From the NCBI GenBank assembly GCA_963801055.1, contig CAWDDE010000005.1, forward strand, positions 62,001-126,000: a stretch of 64,000 bases of DNA, given 5' to 3'. The notes under the pieces are model-generated. The model saw nothing but the letters and a program-made list of their open reading frames with translations. It did not search any database and was not told the DNA's origin. The number at the start of each line of letters is the position of its first letter. Position 1 is the stretch's first letter. This DNA is from DASUPK01 sp963801055 (GTDB lineage Bacteria > Actinomycetota > Thermoleophilia > Solirubrobacterales > 70-9). A program made the position numbers and the translations under genes. Positions 1 through 7,583 of the stretch are shown here, piece after piece.

Positions 1-896
1 GCCTGGATGGCGGCCCTGGCGGGCGTCTTGGCGAGGTAGGGGAAGTCGTCGGCGACTTGTCCATAGGCGAGCACCGTGGCGATCGCGCCCTTGCCGTTCT
101 GTTTCGCCCATTCGTCGGAGGCGACCACGACGGCGCCGGCGCCGTCGTTCACCCCCGGCGAGTTGCCGGCGGTATGGGTGGCATCGTCGCCGCCTACGGC
201 CTTCAGCTTGGAGAGGCCCTCGAGGGTGGTGTCGGGGCGGATCGCCTCATCGACGGCCACCTCGCTCTCGCCCTTCTTCGACTTCACCGAGACGGTGACG
301 ATCTCCTCGGCCAGTCGGCCCTCCTCGGTCGCCTGGTGGGCGAGCTGGTGGGAGCGCTCCGCAAAGCGGTCCATGTCGGCGCGCGTGATCTCGAGCTCGT
401 TTGAGACCTCGCTGGCCTCGTTGATCATCTGCTTCTCAGTGAACGGATTGGTGAGGCCGTCATGGGTCATCGCGTCGATCGCCTTGACGTCGCCCATCCG
501 GAAGCCGAAGCGGGCGCCGGGCAACAGATACGGCGCCTTGCTCATCGACTCCATGCCGCCGGTCACACCGATCTGGAGATCGCCAGCCCTGATCGCCTGA
601 TCGGCGATCCCGATCGATCGCATGCCGGACGCGCAGACTTTGTTGACGGTCTCGGAGGGGACCTCTCGCGGGATGCCAGCCTTGATCTGCGCCTGGCGGG
701 AGGGGATCTGACCCTGCCCCGCCTGCAGTACCTGGCCGTAGACGACGCCCTGCACCTCGTCGGGCTTCACCTCGGCGCGGTCGAGCACCTCCGAGATCGC
801 GGTGCCGCCCAGGTCGGTGGCATCGAGGGAGGAGAGCCCGCCGCCCATCTTCCCGAACGGGGTCCTGGCGGTGGAGAGGATGACCGTCTTCGACAT
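1..896 (-). CDS. Acetyl-CoA acetyltransferase (thiolase), C-terminus cut by window edge
   Basis: Thiolase-family enzyme that condenses or cleaves acyl-CoA/acetyl-CoA in beta-oxidation or acetoacetyl-CoA formation. The ATG at 896 opens MSKTVILSTARTPFGKMGGG, the usual thiolase N-terminus. The nucleophilic cysteine lies in ETVNKVCASGMRS, about residue 90, followed by TGGMESMS. About 298 residues are visible and the C-terminal His/Cys catalytic motifs lie outside the window. A purine-rich AAAGG precedes the ATG by about 6 nt. It is divergent from pepA. A second thiolase lies at 56179-57342 and shares the same leader context (GGCGCAG before the ATG). Confidence 0.9.
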   Translation of the reverse strand, partial: MSKTVILSTARTPFGKMGGGLSSLDATDLGGTAISEVLDRAEVKPDEVQGVVYGQVLQAGQGQIPSRQAQIKAGIPREVPSETVNKVCASGMRSIGIADQAIRAGDLQIGVTGGMESMSKAPYLLPGARFGFRMGDVKAIDAMTHDGLTNPFTEKQMINEASEVSNELEITRADMDRFAERSHQLAHQATEEGRLAEEIVTVSVKSKKGESEVAVDEAIRPDTTLEGLSKLKAVGGDDATHTAGNSPGVNDGAGAVVVASDEWAKQNGKGAIATVLAYGQVADDFPYLAKTPARAAIQ

Positions 897-973
897 CTGC
901 GCCTTTCGTCTGCGCCGGCGACCAGCTCCGCCGGCTGTTCCCAAGTTTCGGGAGGAAGGTTAGTGACCGCCTG

Positions 974-979
974 TAATCT
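974..979 (+). promoter_or_regulatory. -10 element (TAATCT) of leaderless pepA
   Basis: TANNNT hexamer ending 8 nt before the TTG start at 988. There is no room for a Shine-Dalgarno leader, so the transcript is probably leaderless. Confidence 0.5.
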
Positions 980-987
980 GGCGCCCC

Positions 988-2436
988 TTGCGCGTCGAGG
1001 TCGCCGACAAGCCGCTGTCCGAGGTCGACGCCGACCTCCTGGCGGTGCTGATCTTCGACGGCGACGAGCTTCCGGAGCCGCTCGCCGGGGCCCCCGGCTC
1101 GGAGGACGTCAAGGGCGCCTACAAGAAGGCGACGCTGGTCCACCCGGGCAGACCACGGCGAGCGTTGGTGGTCGGACTTGGCGACCGGGAAGAGTTCGAT
1201 CCCGAGCGGGCTCGCGTCGCGGCCGCTATCGCCGCGCGTACGGCGGGCTCGATGGATGCCACCTCGCTGGCGCTCAGCGGCCCGGAAGGGACGGATACCG
1301 AGGCGTCGGCCACTGCGATCGTGGAGGGAGCCATTCTCGCCTCTTACCGCTTCGACCGGTTCAAGAGCAAGGGTGACGAGGACGAGGAGGACTCGAAGAG
1401 CCTCGAGGAGCTCACGGTGATCGGCGAAGGCGGCCTGGCCGAGGTCGTCGAGGCCGCCCAGATCGCCGCCGAGGCCGAGAACTTCGCCCGCGAGCTCCAG
1501 GATCTGCCGTCCAACGTCGTCACCCCCTCCTACCTGGCCGGCCGCGCCAAGGCGATCGCGGACGAGCACTCCTCCGTCACCTGCGAGGTGATGGGCCGCC
1601 AGCAGATCAAGGAGAAGGGCATGGGCGGCCTGGTGGCCGTCTCGCAGGGCACCGCCGAGGAGCCGCAGCTCATCGTGCTGCGGTACCAGGGAGGCGGCGG
1701 CGGGAAGACGCTCGGGCTGGTCGGCAAGGGCGTCACCTTCGATACCGGTGGGATCTCGATCAAGCCCGCCGCCTCGATGCACGAGATGAAGATGGACATG
1801 TCCGGCGCGGCCGCCGTACTGGAGGCCGTCTCGGCGATCGCCAAGCTCGAGGTGCCGATCGACGTCCTGGCGGTGATCCCCTCGACCGAGAACATGCCGA
1901 GCGGGACGGCCGTGAAGCCCGGCGACATCATCACCCAGCTGAACGGCAAGACGGTCGAGGTCAACAACACCGACGCCGAGGGTCGCCTGATCCTGGCCGA
2001 CGCGCTCGCCTATGCCGTCGAGCTCGGCGCCGATCGGATCGTCGACCTGGCGACCCTCACCGGGGCGGTCCTGATCGCCCTGGGCTCGACCTACGCCGCT
2101 CTGATCTCCAACGACGACGCGTTCGCGGCAAAGGTCGAGTCGGCCGCCGAGCGGACCGGGGAACTCGCCTGGCGCCTTCCGCTCCACCCGGAGTACAAGG
2201 AGCTCACCAAGGGCACCGCCGCGGACCTCACCAACGCCTCGGCGAAGCGGAAGGCCGGGACGATTTACGCCGGCTCGTTCCTGGAGGAGTTCGTCGATGG
2301 CAGGCCCTGGGTCCACCTCGACATCGCGGGCACCGCCTGGGACGTCGGGCGAGAGTACGTCGGCAAGGGCCCGACCGGATTCGGCGTCCGGCTGCTCGTG
2401 GACCTGACGCGGTCCCTGGCGGGCAAGAAGAGCTAG
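988..2436 (+). CDS. pepA: Leucyl aminopeptidase (M17 family)
   Basis: Cytosolic di-metal aminopeptidase of peptidase family M17 that removes N-terminal residues from peptides. The 482 aa length is normal. The N-terminal macro-like domain covers about residues 1-150. The catalytic domain carries the metal/lysine motif GKGVTFDTGG (about 246-255) and the signature NTDAEGRLILADAL (about 327-340), whose Asp, Glu and Arg are catalytic or metal-binding. The TTG start at 988 is chosen because TAATCT lies 8 nt upstream and the protein then begins with a typical short beta strand. It is divergent from the thiolase. Confidence 0.95.
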   Translation: MRVEVADKPLSEVDADLLAVLIFDGDELPEPLAGAPGSEDVKGAYKKATLVHPGRPRRALVVGLGDREEFDPERARVAAAIAARTAGSMDATSLALSGPEGTDTEASATAIVEGAILASYRFDRFKSKGDEDEEDSKSLEELTVIGEGGLAEVVEAAQIAAEAENFARELQDLPSNVVTPSYLAGRAKAIADEHSSVTCEVMGRQQIKEKGMGGLVAVSQGTAEEPQLIVLRYQGGGGGKTLGLVGKGVTFDTGGISIKPAASMHEMKMDMSGAAAVLEAVSAIAKLEVPIDVLAVIPSTENMPSGTAVKPGDIITQLNGKTVEVNNTDAEGRLILADALAYAVELGADRIVDLATLTGAVLIALGSTYAALISNDDAFAAKVESAAERTGELAWRLPLHPEYKELTKGTAADLTNASAKRKAGTIYAGSFLEEFVDGRPWVHLDIAGTAWDVGREYVGKGPTGFGVRLLVDLTRSLAGKKS

Positions 2437-2511
2437 ACAGCCAGCAGTTGAAGAAGCCGGCGGCCGAGCCGGACGCTCGGTGGTCTGCCGTTCGCGCTCA
2501 CCCCTTGATCG

Positions 2512-2517
2512 TAGGAT
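2512..2517 (+). promoter_or_regulatory. -10 element (TAGGAT), leaderless start at 2526
   Basis: TAGGAT ends 8 nt before the ATG at 2526. It supports that start over an in-frame upstream ATG at 2448. Confidence 0.5.
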
Positions 2518-2525
2518 CTCGGCCC

Positions 2526-3329
2526 ATGCGCCCGACCACTCCGCTGCTGAGGCTGGTCTTCCAGGTCTTCGCCGCGCTCGCGCTGATCGCCGGCGGGCTC
2601 CTCTTCATCGGCGCCACCCGGACCGATGCGTGGTTTTCCTGGACGATCGAGCCGCCGCTCACAGCCGCCACGCTGGGCGCCTTCTACTGGGCCGCTTTCG
2701 TCCTGATCCTCACTGCGGCCCGCTCGGAGAGCTGGGCCGAGGCCCGTCCGGCGGTCTATCCGGTGGCTTTGATCGCGGTCCTCCTGCTCATCGTCACCCT
2801 CGTCCATCTCGACCGGTTCGATCTCGACAGCCTCTTCGGCGTCTTTTGGCTGACGGCCTACGTCCTGGTCCCGCCGCTCCTCGCCTGGGCGCTCGTCGAC
2901 GAGCTGCGCAGGCCCGGCGATGTTCCACGCCGCACGCGGCGGCTCCCGGGAGCGGTTCGCGCGACGCTGGTCGTCGAGGGGTTGGCCATGCTGGCTGCCG
3001 GCGCCCTGCTCTTGATCGCGCCGGGAGCCGCCGAGGATGTGTGGCCCTGGGCGCTCTCGCCCCTCACCTCCCGTGCGATCGGCTCCTTCATGGTCGGGAT
3101 CGGCCTGGCTGCCCTGATCGCGGCCCGCGACGATGATCCGATCAACTTCCGCGGGGCCGCGCTCGCTTACATCGCGCTGGGGCTGCTCGAGCTCATCGCG
3201 CTGCTCGTCCATCGTTCTGATCTCGGCGACAGCGGCCTCGCCACAGCGGTCTACGTCGCGTTCTGGTCGGTCGTCACCCTGACGGGGGCCTACGGGTTGA
3301 GCGCCGCAATCGCCTCGTCCCGGTCGTAG
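2526..3329 (+). CDS. Polytopic membrane protein of unknown function
   Basis: 267 aa with about eight predicted transmembrane helices (for example VFAALALIAGGLLFI near the N-terminus, then segments around PVALIAVLLLIVTLV and LVVEGLAMLAAGALLLIA). No catalytic motif is recognised and I cannot assign a family. The start is placed at 2526 because a TAGGAT -10 hexamer sits 8 nt upstream; the upstream in-frame ATG at 2448 adds a polar, unconvincing N-terminus. The 3' end overlaps the convergent NTF2-like gene by about 40 bp. Confidence 0.75.
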   Translation: MRPTTPLLRLVFQVFAALALIAGGLLFIGATRTDAWFSWTIEPPLTAATLGAFYWAAFVLILTAARSESWAEARPAVYPVALIAVLLLIVTLVHLDRFDLDSLFGVFWLTAYVLVPPLLAWALVDELRRPGDVPRRTRRLPGAVRATLVVEGLAMLAAGALLLIAPGAAEDVWPWALSPLTSRAIGSFMVGIGLAALIAARDDDPINFRGAALAYIALGLLELIALLVHRSDLGDSGLATAVYVAFWSVVTLTGAYGLSAAIASSRS

Positions 3330-3685
3330 AAAGCGTCCACGCGGATCCCGCGGGTGCCGGAGATCGCCCAGAGATGGGCATAGCGGGCATCGACCTCGGC
3401 GGCGGAGCCGCGGCCCCTCGCCTCCAGGTGGATCAGCACGAGCACGCGGTCGTCGGCCTGTCGCACCTCCTCGACGGTCTGGTGGAAGCGCTCCCAGGAA
3501 TCCAGGAAGTCAGTCAGGAACGCCCGGATCGCCTCCCGCCCGCGATAGATGCCCGTGTCCGGGAGAACCTCGCTCTCGTGCCACTCGGCATCCGGGTCGA
3601 GCGCCTCCATCGCCGCATCGATGTCGCGGCGATTTAGTGCCTCGTAGGCAGCGACGATTGCGGCTTTCGCATCCGCGGCCGGCAT
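3290..3685 (-). CDS. NTF2-like (SnoaL-type) small protein
   Basis: 131 aa single-domain protein of the NTF2/SnoaL fold, a cone-shaped barrel used by small isomerases, hydratases and binding proteins. The family pattern is clear: an N-terminal helix (AIVAAYEALNRRDIDAAME), then LDPDAEWHESE, GIYRGREAIRAFL and a C-terminal strand ending VDAFYDRDEAIAAL. The substrate is unknown. It is the first of three NTF2-like proteins here and is most like the one at 38809-39237, which ends similarly (GFYAGREEAL). A TACGTT hexamer lies 7 nt before the ATG. The 3' end overlaps the convergent membrane-protein gene. Confidence 0.8.
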   Translation of the reverse strand: MPAADAKAAIVAAYEALNRRDIDAAMEALDPDAEWHESEVLPDTGIYRGREAIRAFLTDFLDSWERFHQTVEEVRQADDRVLVLIHLEARGRGSAAEVDARYAHLWAISGTRGIRVDAFYDRDEAIAALNP

Positions 3686-3692
3686 CTCCAGA

Positions 3693-3698
3693 AACGTA
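3693..3698 (-). promoter_or_regulatory. -10 element (TACGTT) for the NTF2-like gene
   Basis: On the minus strand TACGTT ends 7 nt before the ATG at 3685, matching the leaderless pattern. Confidence 0.4.
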
Positions 3699-3718
3699 GC
3701 GGCCCATCGGCTGGGTCA

Positions 3719-3756
3719 TCAGGTCGCGGCCACAAGCGGTCTTCTGTGGCCGCTAG
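3719..3756. repeat. Palindromic repeat, family B
   Basis: Perfect 9-bp inverted repeat: GCGGCCACA (3726-3734) and TGTGGCCGC (3745-3753) with a 10-nt loop. The terminal TAG, read on the minus strand, is the stop codon of the thioesterase gene. Related copies lie at 23399-23500, 28607-28631, 29681-29769 and 63233-63299. It may act as a terminator hairpin. Confidence 0.8.
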
Positions 3757-4310
3757 AGGATCAGGCAGGTACTTGTACCGGTGGCCAGCAGCTTGCCGTT
3801 ATCCCTGGCGAACAGCTTGGCCTGCGAGGTGGCGGTCTTGCGGCCCCGATACACCACCTCAGCCTCACAGCGCACGGCGCCGGTATCGCGGGTGATCGGC
3901 CGGAGGTACTTGACCTCCAGGGTCTGACTCGTGTAGCCGACGCCGACCGGACAAGTGGTGTGGACGGCGCAGCCGAGGGCCGAGTCGAGGATCGTCGAGG
4001 CATAGCCGCCGTGCACTACGCCGATGGGGTTGTAGTGCTCCTCACCGGGCTCGCCGTCGAAGGTGGCCCGTCCCTCCTCGAGCTCGGCGATCGAGTAGTT
4101 CATCACGACCGCGATCGGGGGCGGCGGGATCTCGCCTGACTGGATCGCGCGGACGTAATCGAGCCCTGCCATCAGCGCCCCGGCCGCTGCCGACACCGTC
4201 GGGTCCTGCCACGTGATGGTGCGGGTGCTTGTGGTCTCGGGCGAGCGCTCCGCAAAAGCCTCCGCGGCGTCGCCCGCCTTCTTCACCCCGCGACCGGGCG
4301 CGATGCTCAA
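3753..4310 (-). CDS. PaaI-type hotdog-fold thioesterase
   Basis: 185 aa acyl-CoA thioesterase of the PaaI/YdiI hotdog superfamily, which hydrolyses acyl- or aryl-CoA thioesters. The diagnostic segment is NPIGVVHGGYASTILDSALG (about residues 92-111), containing the family HGG motif and the following helix. The TTG start at 4310 overlaps the stop codon of the upstream small ORF in a TTGA arrangement, implying translational coupling. The gene is divergent from a HxlR regulator across two palindromic operator-like sites, suggesting aromatic- or acyl-responsive control. The stop codon lies at the edge of a family B repeat. Confidence 0.85.
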   Translation of the reverse strand: MSIAPGRGVKKAGDAAEAFAERSPETTSTRTITWQDPTVSAAAGALMAGLDYVRAIQSGEIPPPPIAVVMNYSIAELEEGRATFDGEPGEEHYNPIGVVHGGYASTILDSALGCAVHTTCPVGVGYTSQTLEVKYLRPITRDTGAVRCEAEVVYRGRKTATSQAKLFARDNGKLLATGTSTCLIL

Positions 4311-4450
4311 GCCCGCCCCCGGCGGCGGCGGGTGCGCTTGCGCCCGCCGTCATCGCGCCTCGGGCGAGCCGGGTAGCGAAGGTCGGCCAGGATCTCCTCG
4401 GAGCTGATCCGGACAGTCTCTGGGCGGAATTCGAAGCGGAGTGCTCTCAT
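4307..4450 (-). CDS. Small basic protein, translationally coupled to the thioesterase
   Basis: A 47-codon frame starting at ATG 4450. The protein begins MRALRFEFRPETVRISSEE and ends in an arginine/lysine-rich tail (RKRTRRRRGRA). An AGGAG Shine-Dalgarno sequence lies about 6 nt upstream. Its TGA overlaps the TTG start of the thioesterase, so the two are probably co-translated. It is the first gene downstream of the operator pair at 4472-4529. No family is recognised; it may be a real small protein or mainly a coupling leader. Confidence 0.5.
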   Translation of the reverse strand: MRALRFEFRPETVRISSEEILADLRYPARPRRDDGGRKRTRRRRGRA

Positions 4451-4471
4451 GGTGACTCCTCTACTGGGTAA

Positions 4472-4529
4472 GTTGCTTCACGCAACCAGAACGTGGCCGA
4501 CCCTAGCAGCGTGAGTTGCGTGATGCAAC
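4472..4529. promoter_or_regulatory. Paired palindromic operators between HxlR and thioesterase genes
   Basis: Two near-identical palindromes in inverted orientation: GTTGCTTCACGCAAC (4472-4486) and GTTGCGTGATGCAAC (4515-4529). Both have GTTGC-N5-GCAAC symmetry, with centres 43 bp apart, about four helical turns. They flank the divergent promoter region, one next to each gene start. They are the likely binding sites of the adjacent HxlR protein. Confidence 0.7.
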
Positions 4530-4550
4530 CGAGTGTGCGAACATCACATT

Positions 4551-5036
4551 ATGCTCGGCAACGAATACGAGGGTCAGATCTGCTCCATCGCCCGCAGCCT
4601 CGAATTGGTGGGGGAGCGCTGGACCCTGTTGGTCGTGCGGGAGATCTTCCACGGCCGCCGCAAGTTCTCCGAGATGCAGCGCTCGCTCGGCGTGGCGCGG
4701 AACGTGCTGACCGCCCGGCTGCAGAGGATGGTCGACGAGGAGATCCTCGAGCGGCGCCCGTATAGCGAGCGCCCCGAGCGCTACGAGTACTTCCTCACCG
4801 AGAAGGGCCTCGACCTATGGCCGGTGATGCTCGCGCTGATGCAGTGGGGCGACAAGTACGAGCCGCTCCCCGAGGGGCGGCCCTCGATCGTCGTCCACAA
4901 GGGTGAGTGCGGCGGCGAGATCGACGACCGGCGGATTTGCACCAAGTGCGGCAAGAAGCTGAACGTGCGCGAGGCCCACGCGATCGAGGGGCCGGGCATG
5001 AAGGCGGCACTCGAGTCGCTCAAAGCGGCCGCCTAG
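4551..5036 (+). CDS. HxlR-family transcriptional regulator
   Basis: 161 aa winged-helix regulator. The hallmark is present at the N-terminus: CSIARSLELVGERWTLLVVR, followed by the recognition helix region around NVLTARLQRMVDEEIL. The ATG at 4551 gives a complete domain; a GTG at 4533 would add six residues and sit almost on the second operator. The C-terminal extension contains a possible zinc site (GECGGEI, then CTKCGKK). It is divergent from the small ORF/thioesterase pair and 25 nt upstream of an acyl-CoA dehydrogenase. Self-regulation through the GTTGC-N5-GCAAC sites is inferred. Confidence 0.88.
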   Translation: MLGNEYEGQICSIARSLELVGERWTLLVVREIFHGRRKFSEMQRSLGVARNVLTARLQRMVDEEILERRPYSERPERYEYFLTEKGLDLWPVMLALMQWGDKYEPLPEGRPSIVVHKGECGGEIDDRRICTKCGKKLNVREAHAIEGPGMKAALESLKAAA

Positions 5037-5046
5037 CCGCCCTTCC

Positions 5047-5052
5047 TACACT
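5047..5052 (+). promoter_or_regulatory. -10 element (TACACT) for acyl-CoA dehydrogenase
   Basis: TACACT ends 9 nt before the GTG at 5062, inside the 25-nt gap after the HxlR gene. It suggests an independent leaderless promoter. Confidence 0.4.
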
Positions 5053-5061
5053 CCCCGCCCC

Positions 5062-6207
5062 GTGAACTTCGACCTCACCGACGAGCAGCGGCTGCTGCGC
5101 GACACCGTCCGCGAGTTCGCCCGCCGGGAGGTGGCGCCGGTCGCCGAGGAGCTCGACCGCACCAAGGCCTTCCCGTATGAGCTGGTCGCGAAGATGGGCA
5201 ACCTCGGTCTGATGGGGATCCCCTTCCCCGAGCAATACGGCGGCGGGGGGGCGGACACGCTCGCCTACGTGCTGGCGGTCGAAGAGATGACGATGGTCGA
5301 TTCGTCGGTGGCGATCACGATGGCGGCCCACACCTCCCTGGGCACGATGCCGATCTACCTCTGGGGAACCGACGACCAGAAGGACGACTGGCTGCCGCAA
5401 CTCTGCTCGGGCAAGAAGCTGGCGGCGTTTGGGCTGACCGAGCCGGAGGCCGGATCGGACGCCGGTAACACCCAGACGCGCGCCAGCCTCGATGACGGTG
5501 AGTGGGTGGTGAACGGCGCCAAGCAGTTCATCACCAACTCCGGGACCGAGATCTCGGGCTGCGTGACGATCACCGCGGTCACCGGCCAGTCGAACGGGAC
5601 CAAGGAGATCTCCAACATCATCGTCCCGAACGGGACCCCCGGCTATGAGCCGGGCGAGCCCTACCGGAAGATGGGCTGGAACGCCTCGGACACCCGGCCC
5701 CTGACGTTCGACGACTGCCGCGTTCCCGAGGGCAACCTCCTGGGGCGCCGCGGCGACGGCTTCAAGCAGTTCCTGCAGATCCTCGACGGCGGCCGCATCG
5801 GCGTCGCGGCGATGGGCGTCGGGCTCGCGCAGGGGGCGCTCGACGAGGCGATCTCCTACGCGAAGGAGCGTCGCGCCTTCGGCCAGCCGATCGGCAAGTT
5901 CCAGGCGATCCAGATGAAGATCGCCGACCTCTCCTCACAGATCGAGGCCGCCCGGCTCCTCGTCTACCGCGCGGCCCTGCTCAAGGATCGCGGCGAGCCG
6001 TTCACGCTCACGGCCGCCCAGGCAAAGCTGATCACCGGCCGCCTCGCCGTGCGCGCGACCGAGGAGGCCGTCCAGATCCACGGGGGCTATGGCTATATCG
6101 AGGAGTACCCGGTCTGCCGGTTCTATCGCGACGCCAAGATCCTCACCATCGGCGAGGGCACCGACGAAGTCCAACAGATGGTGATCGCCCGCCAGCTCGG
6201 CGTTTAG
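5062..6207 (+). CDS. Acyl-CoA dehydrogenase
   Basis: 381 aa FAD-dependent acyl-CoA dehydrogenase that forms the alpha,beta double bond in fatty-acid or branched-chain acyl-CoA oxidation, passing electrons to ETF. All three domains are present. Signature 1 is AAFGLTEPEAGSDAG (about 126-140) and signature 2 is QIHGGYGYIEEYPVCRFYRD (about 338-357). The catalytic-base position is Glu in IGEGTDE, about residue 365. The length matches short/medium-chain members. Neighbouring thioesterase and MeaB genes fit acyl-CoA metabolism. It ends overlapping the convergent PRC-barrel gene by 4 bp. Confidence 0.94.
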   Translation: MNFDLTDEQRLLRDTVREFARREVAPVAEELDRTKAFPYELVAKMGNLGLMGIPFPEQYGGGGADTLAYVLAVEEMTMVDSSVAITMAAHTSLGTMPIYLWGTDDQKDDWLPQLCSGKKLAAFGLTEPEAGSDAGNTQTRASLDDGEWVVNGAKQFITNSGTEISGCVTITAVTGQSNGTKEISNIIVPNGTPGYEPGEPYRKMGWNASDTRPLTFDDCRVPEGNLLGRRGDGFKQFLQILDGGRIGVAAMGVGLAQGALDEAISYAKERRAFGQPIGKFQAIQMKIADLSSQIEAARLLVYRAALLKDRGEPFTLTAAQAKLITGRLAVRATEEAVQIHGGYGYIEEYPVCRFYRDAKILTIGEGTDEVQQMVIARQLGV

Positions 6208-6596
6208 GACGCCGCGGGAACGGCGGTGATGTCCTCGGCGTCCAGCCCGGCGATCTCGGCACCCCTCCCCCTCTCCGTGTGCATCTCCCAGTGGGCGCAG
6301 AGCTCGAGCTCCTGCCCGGCGCTCAGCGACTCGCTCGCCCGGAAGCGAGGCGCCTTGCGGATCCAGTCTCGGTCGTAGGCGGCCCAGAGCCGCTCCGCCC
6401 CTGGCGCGACGTGCTCGACAGGGATCGCCGTGCACCGCCGGAGCCGACCCAGCCGGATCAGCGCCCAGCACGGCTCCCCGCTCTCGGCATCGACATGGAT
6501 CCCGGCAACCCTGCCCAAAGGCTTGTTGCCGAGGCCGTCGATCGGGAGCCCCCTCCAGCCGATCGCCTCGTCGAGACGCCGCTCGGTCTCAGCCAT
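6204..6596 (-). CDS. PRC-barrel domain protein
   Basis: 130 aa. The central part (WRGLPIDGLGNKPLGRVAGI, then HVDAESGEPCWALIRLGR and TAIPVEHV) fits the PRC-barrel fold, a small beta-barrel found in RimM, photosynthetic reaction-centre H subunits and stress proteins. The start at 6596 (MAETERRLDEAIG) overlaps the meaB stop by 8 bp, so it is probably translated with it. Its role is unknown. Confidence 0.65.
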   Translation of the reverse strand: MAETERRLDEAIGWRGLPIDGLGNKPLGRVAGIHVDAESGEPCWALIRLGRLRRCTAIPVEHVAPGAERLWAAYDRDWIRKAPRFRASESLSAGQELELCAHWEMHTERGRGAEIAGLDAEDITAVPAAS

Positions 6597-7542
6597 CCTC
6601 CCGCTCCAGCAGCTCCCTGGCCGCGCTGGCGGGATCGAGCTCCCGCTTGACGACGCGGTCGAGCAGCTCGCGAACGGATGAGTCGCCCGCAACCGCCGCC
6701 TCCAATTGCCGCCTCATCCGGGCCGCCGCCAGCTCGAGCACCTCGTTGCGCAGGTTCCTCGCCCGCCGCTCCTCGAGCGTCCCCTCCGCCTCGATGTGCA
6801 CGCGATGCTCGGAGATCCTCTCAGCGAGCTCGGCCACCCCCTGGCCCTTGGCCGCCTCGGTACGCACGATCGGGACCTTCCACGAGGTCGGAGGCCCGAG
6901 CGAGAGCACCCCGCGGATCTCGCGGATCATCGTGTCGGTCATCGGGTGGTCGGCCTTGTTCACGCAGATCACGTCCGGGATCTCCATCACGCCGGCCTTG
7001 AGGGCCTGGATCGAGTCGCCCGAGCCCGGCATCAGCACCAGGACGATGGTGTCGCCGTGGTCAACGATGTCGATCTCGGCCTGACCCACGCCGACGGTCT
7101 CGATGAAGACGTCGTCCTTGCCCGAGGCGTCCATCAGGAGCGCGGCCTGCAACGTTGCCTCGGAGAGACCGCCGAGGGCACCTCGGCTCGCCATCGAGCG
7201 GATGAAGACCCCGGCGTCGAGGAAGTGATCAGAGAGCCGGATGCGATCGCCGAGCAGGGCACCACGGGTGAAGGGGCTCGAGGGGTCGATCGAGAGCACG
7301 GCGACATCGCGATCGGCCCTCCGCATCTCGGCGATCAGGGCGCCGATCAGAGTGCTCTTCCCCACCCCGGGCGGGCCGGTGAGCCCCACGATCCGCGCGT
7401 GCCCCGTTCGCGGGAAGACCTCCCTGACGAGCTCCCACCCCGCCGGATCGTCGTTCTCGATCAGGGTGATCGCCCGCGCCAGCGCGCGCTTGTCGCCGGC
7501 GACCAATCGCTCAGCAATGCTTGCTTCAGTCTGCGGGGGCAC
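6589..7542 (-). CDS. meaB: Methylmalonyl-CoA mutase-associated GTPase MeaB
   Basis: 317 aa G3E-family GTPase (also called ArgK/YgfD) that protects and reloads adenosylcobalamin-dependent methylmalonyl-CoA mutase. Walker A is GPPGVGKST (residues 56-64), Asp-rich switch regions follow (VLSIDPSSPFTRGALLGDR), and the G4-like motif is CVNKAD. The mutase itself is not in the window. The GTG start follows TAGACT by 9 nt. The gene is first in a two-gene transcript with the PRC-barrel protein. Confidence 0.93.
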   Translation of the reverse strand: MPPQTEASIAERLVAGDKRALARAITLIENDDPAGWELVREVFPRTGHARIVGLTGPPGVGKSTLIGALIAEMRRADRDVAVLSIDPSSPFTRGALLGDRIRLSDHFLDAGVFIRSMASRGALGGLSEATLQAALLMDASGKDDVFIETVGVGQAEIDIVDHGDTIVLVLMPGSGDSIQALKAGVMEIPDVICVNKADHPMTDTMIREIRGVLSLGPPTSWKVPIVRTEAAKGQGVAELAERISEHRVHIEAEGTLEERRARNLRNEVLELAAARMRRQLEAAVAGDSSVRELLDRVVKRELDPASAARELLEREDG

Positions 7543-7551
7543 GGCCGGCTG

Positions 7552-7557
7552 AGTCTA
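7552..7557 (-). promoter_or_regulatory. -10 element (TAGACT) of leaderless meaB
   Basis: Minus-strand TAGACT ends 9 nt before the GTG at 7542. It lies back to back with the TAGAAT of the divergent acyltransferase gene. Confidence 0.45.
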
Positions 7558-7571
7558 GGGCGAGGCGAACC

Positions 7572-7577
7572 TAGAAT
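7572..7577 (+). promoter_or_regulatory. -10 element (TAGAAT), leaderless start at 7584
   Basis: TAGAAT ends 6 nt before the GTG at 7584. Confidence 0.5.
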
Positions 7578-7583
7578 CGCCGC

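Noticed and set aside
460..2316. A 618-codon minus-strand open frame across the thiolase start and pepA
   Set aside because: Low-complexity Arg/Gly/Asp-rich translation without domains, fully overlapping the well conserved pepA; a high-GC shadow frame.
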